This document shows positions 61,299-64,000 of a stretch of 64,000 bases of DNA, piece by piece. How positions within the stretch are numbered: the first letter of the stretch is position 1; the number at the start of each line of letters is the position of its first letter. The position numbers were made by a program, and so were the translations under genes. Below the pieces are notes generated by a model that saw only the letters and a program-made list of their open reading frames with translations, did no database searches and was not told where the DNA came from. The DNA comes from Fasciolopsis buskii (Eukaryota; Platyhelminthes; Trematoda; Plagiorchiida; Fasciolidae): assembly GCA_008360955.1 (NCBI GenBank), contig LUCM01001897.1, forward strand, positions 135,812 to 199,811, given 5' to 3'.

Positions 61299-63849
61299 GT
61301 GAGTTGAAAACATAATTGACCAAACTCTCGTTAGGTCCCATTCTGAACTATTTTACGCTAGAGTTCAGTCTTCACTGAGGAACAAGCGGGAGTATGAGTC
61401 CGTTTCGAACAAGACTTATTAGGTGTTTTAAACCGGGGAAAAATTTGAACAGCTGAAAATAAGTATTCAAATGAAATAGAAAGATATACGGAAGTAGGAA
61501 TAATGTTAATCGAACCGTTACGGAAACTGAAACAGGAGAATTGCATTTCGGATGTTACTAGGCACAAGGCAGAGCCTTTTATGTCCTATCAATAAAAATT
61601 GCTTTTTATTTTGAGAGGGACTCAATAAAGTTTAGGTCAAGCTAGTTGGAATCAAACAAACGGTGAATTACTTCACGGTTCTGATAAAGAACAGAGGAAA
61701 ATTTCTCGCCTCCATGCAACAAGAATGGACTACTCGAAAATCGGATTAACTGTTCGTTTGCTGAAAATAATCGGGAAAATGGCGTGTGCTCACTCTTAGG
61801 CGAATAAAGCGGTAACCACCTCAGTCGTTCGTCACAGACATTGTCTACTCCAATTCGCTGGAGAGCTTTGTAAATATGCTTCCATTGCTGAGTTTCTTAT
61901 CGTCTAGTAGGGTGCGAAAAAAACCTCATTCCAAAACAAAATCTGCTAAAAGGCACTGCATACGATCAATGTGCTACTGACAATGGAGACAAAATATATC
62001 CGCAGCGCAGGTTAAAATTCAGGACCACGACTTGTGGCACAATATTTAGTCATGTAGTTAACTCTATGGTACGCCTGAAAAACTAGAGATTACGCAATAT
62101 CAACGCTCACGGAATAGCTGGTTACCAGTTCAGTTAACTCTGCGGCTTAGGAATTCGCTGCACATTTGTTTACCCAATCATGGATTCGAAAACTTTGCCA
62201 CGATAACAGTGCATTTTTGCAGTTGATTTCCATCTGGTTGCCCGGTTTGGTTGACGGACACTTAAATGATTCTGAAGAATAAGTGGGGAAATTTCATTGA
62301 TTTTCTGAAAAAAACCGAATTGCTTTCAGTTTGAAATACCAACCATCATAAGCAGCGCATTACATACCTGAGTGAGCAGAAGAGTTTTCATCGAAAGTAT
62401 ACGACTGGTTTTGCGGCTCACCACATAGGCTTGCGCGGCACTGTCCTCTGCAGTCGTCCCTCCATTCGTGTACTTCACATTTGGCCTTGGCCGGGATTGA
62501 TCAAGCAAATAAGGTCATCACGTTCGGATGCGAAGTTTCTTGGTTTGAATTCTTCCAACGCCAGCCAACTTCCCCACTTGATAGCCTACTGTTGGTGGAG
62601 TTTCGCTCACTGAAAATAAAATACATCATCAATTAACTAAAAACTAAAGTAATAGTAAAGAAAAGTATCACAAACTGTCTGCGAGTCATCTTTCCGAAAG
62701 TCGTCAGTGACTAGCCGACGACAATGAACCACCCAGGTGATTGTCAAAATGGATTCAGAATTAGCGCACATTTTAACCGGTTCGATAAGATTTCCCTGGT
62801 CCTTATGCTGTTCATCATAGGTGGATGAAGCAACACTAGTCAGCCTGTACATAACCAAATGAACTTGCCATGTTTCCGAATTATACATTTCGTTCCGCTA
62901 AAACGCTGTAAAAATATTAGTGGTTTGCCCCTGCAAGTGTAAAAAGTGAACATCATCACGTATAGACTATTGATGGTTTGCCGATTCTTGTGGGTGCAAC
63001 ATCACATGACCGCCAGTCACTGTAATGAAAAAAGACCAAAGAAAACTTGGAGTTCAAACATGTGCATGAGTGCTAAAATCAACACAAATTTTATAGACTA
63101 GCAACCAATCTCGTAACTGCCATCTACTGGCCAGCTCACGGTTTTGATTTGGAAGCAACTGAAAGTTTTCGGAGCTCAACGTTCGGATTAGTTCAAAACA
63201 AATATTGAACAATTAGTTCTGTTAAAACGAACTGGAGGCTAACGAAACCTCATGAATGAAACCAAGTCTAGATCTAATATATTCGTAGCCTCTTTGCAAA
63301 CCTATCTTAACACTGCGCTTGATGAGTGTGATTAAACCTGACATTATGGTTCTGTCCTAAGGAATGAGTCAAAATAATTTTTCTCCTAAAAATATGTCAT
63401 ATAAATATATATATACATGTGGTTAAACATTTAATGTCATGGGAAGGAAAGCCGAATGAAAAAGTAACGTTTGGATAGAATCCACCAAACATGGGAACGC
63501 CTCCAGACCCATCTTCCAATCCATTGATTCCCCATCGCACTCCCTTTATTCATCTATGGCTCTAAAATATTCAGGTTCCAAAGCCGAAATAGAGAGTTGT
63601 TTCGAGGGCTCCTGAGTTTTCGGCCAGAATACTTGATCTGCAAAATTGCAAAACAAAATAAGTTATCTGCAAACCATTGAGAGAAGGTATTGCAGTTCAC
63701 ACGTATTTCGATCATTTCAGATCAGTGGGCTCAAATCATTTCCCCGCAAGATTCCTTTACAGCCGACGGCCGGGGTTCTGGACGTTGTTAATAATGTACC
63801 ATGGCTGAAAAGCAAACAAATTCCTGAGGCCATAACTGATATCTATTTT
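61299..63849 (+). other. Tektin intron 6, left part
   Basis: It starts with donor GTGAGT. No tektin C-terminal motif, other gene or well-preserved element is visible. A short TA tract lies at about 63405-63416. The open frames at 62326-62508 and 62637-62888 (minus) are anonymous. Confidence 0.75.
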
Positions 63850-64000
63850 ATTATATTGTATTATATATGCTTTTGCGTGCAGTCAGTAATGTCGCATTTC
63901 AGTCAAGAAATATGAGAGAAAAAATAAAATAAAAAACACACTCATAACCTCGTAAAAATATAAAAGAACTCAGCCAGGAATAATCATGCCACATTATGAC
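63850..64000 (-). mobile_element. 3' end of another CR1-like LINE copy, cut by the window edge
   Basis: The sequence from TATTGTATTATATATG through CAGTCAGTAATG...TTTCAGTCAAGAAATA, an A-rich stretch, AAAAATATAAAAG and CACATTATGA aligns by eye with the 3' UTR of the 48.84 kb element (TTGTATTGTACAG, CAGTCAATAATG, TTTCAGTCGACAATA, AAAAAATATAGAA, CACATTATGA). Orientation is therefore minus, and the coding body should lie beyond the right edge. Confidence 0.75.

Noticed and set aside
62480..62575. Possible tRNA-like head (TGGCCTTGG ... GGTTTGAATTC)
   Set aside because: Box A matches poorly and no T-arm or downstream family tail is present.

Overview
The window reads as nuclear DNA of a flatworm (Platyhelminthes; trematode or cestode not resolved). 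It is intron-rich and AT-rich, and its retrotransposon remnants resemble CR1-like and RTE/SR2-like families known from flukes. The group assignment is inference; no species can be named.

One host gene accounts for all supported coding sequence: a tektin-3/5-type tektin on the + strand, spread over the whole window. Six exons join in frame with GT-AG introns: 319-832, 4935-5158, 16847-16917, 25975-26118, 29805-30027 and 61144-61298 (intron phases 1, 0, 2, 2, 0, 2). The visible part encodes 443 residues and ends just after the tektin signature RPNLELCRD. The last 70-80 residues must lie past the right edge. The introns measure about 4.1, 11.7, 9.1, 3.7 and 31.1 kb, plus more than 2.7 kb for the last one.

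The introns hold mobile elements and repeats. There are three copies of one CR1-like LINE: 37.74-39.29 kb (+), 48.84-51.65 kb (-) and a 3' end at the right edge (-). An RTE/SR2-like LINE lies at 57.03-58.53 kb (-). All are broken by stops, frameshifts or lost catalytic residues.

The most interesting content is two small-repeat families that carry hammerhead-ribozyme-like cores. Family A is about 100 bp long and usually sits between (TA)n tracts (6.79, 17.55-17.82, 24.35 and 40.11 kb, with weaker relics elsewhere). It has a core, a 4-bp stem II, a very short stem III, a GTC cleavage triplet and a pairing stem I. Family B joins a tRNA-like pol III head to a hammerhead-like core and a shared tail, a layout like the Smalpha SINE of schistosomes (3.2, 8.0, 8.3, 9.9, 11.6, 14.8, 25.3 and 43.4 kb). 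The rest is microsatellites, degenerate trinucleotide blocks and unremarkable intron sequence. I see no second host gene, CRISPR array or intact tRNA/rRNA gene.
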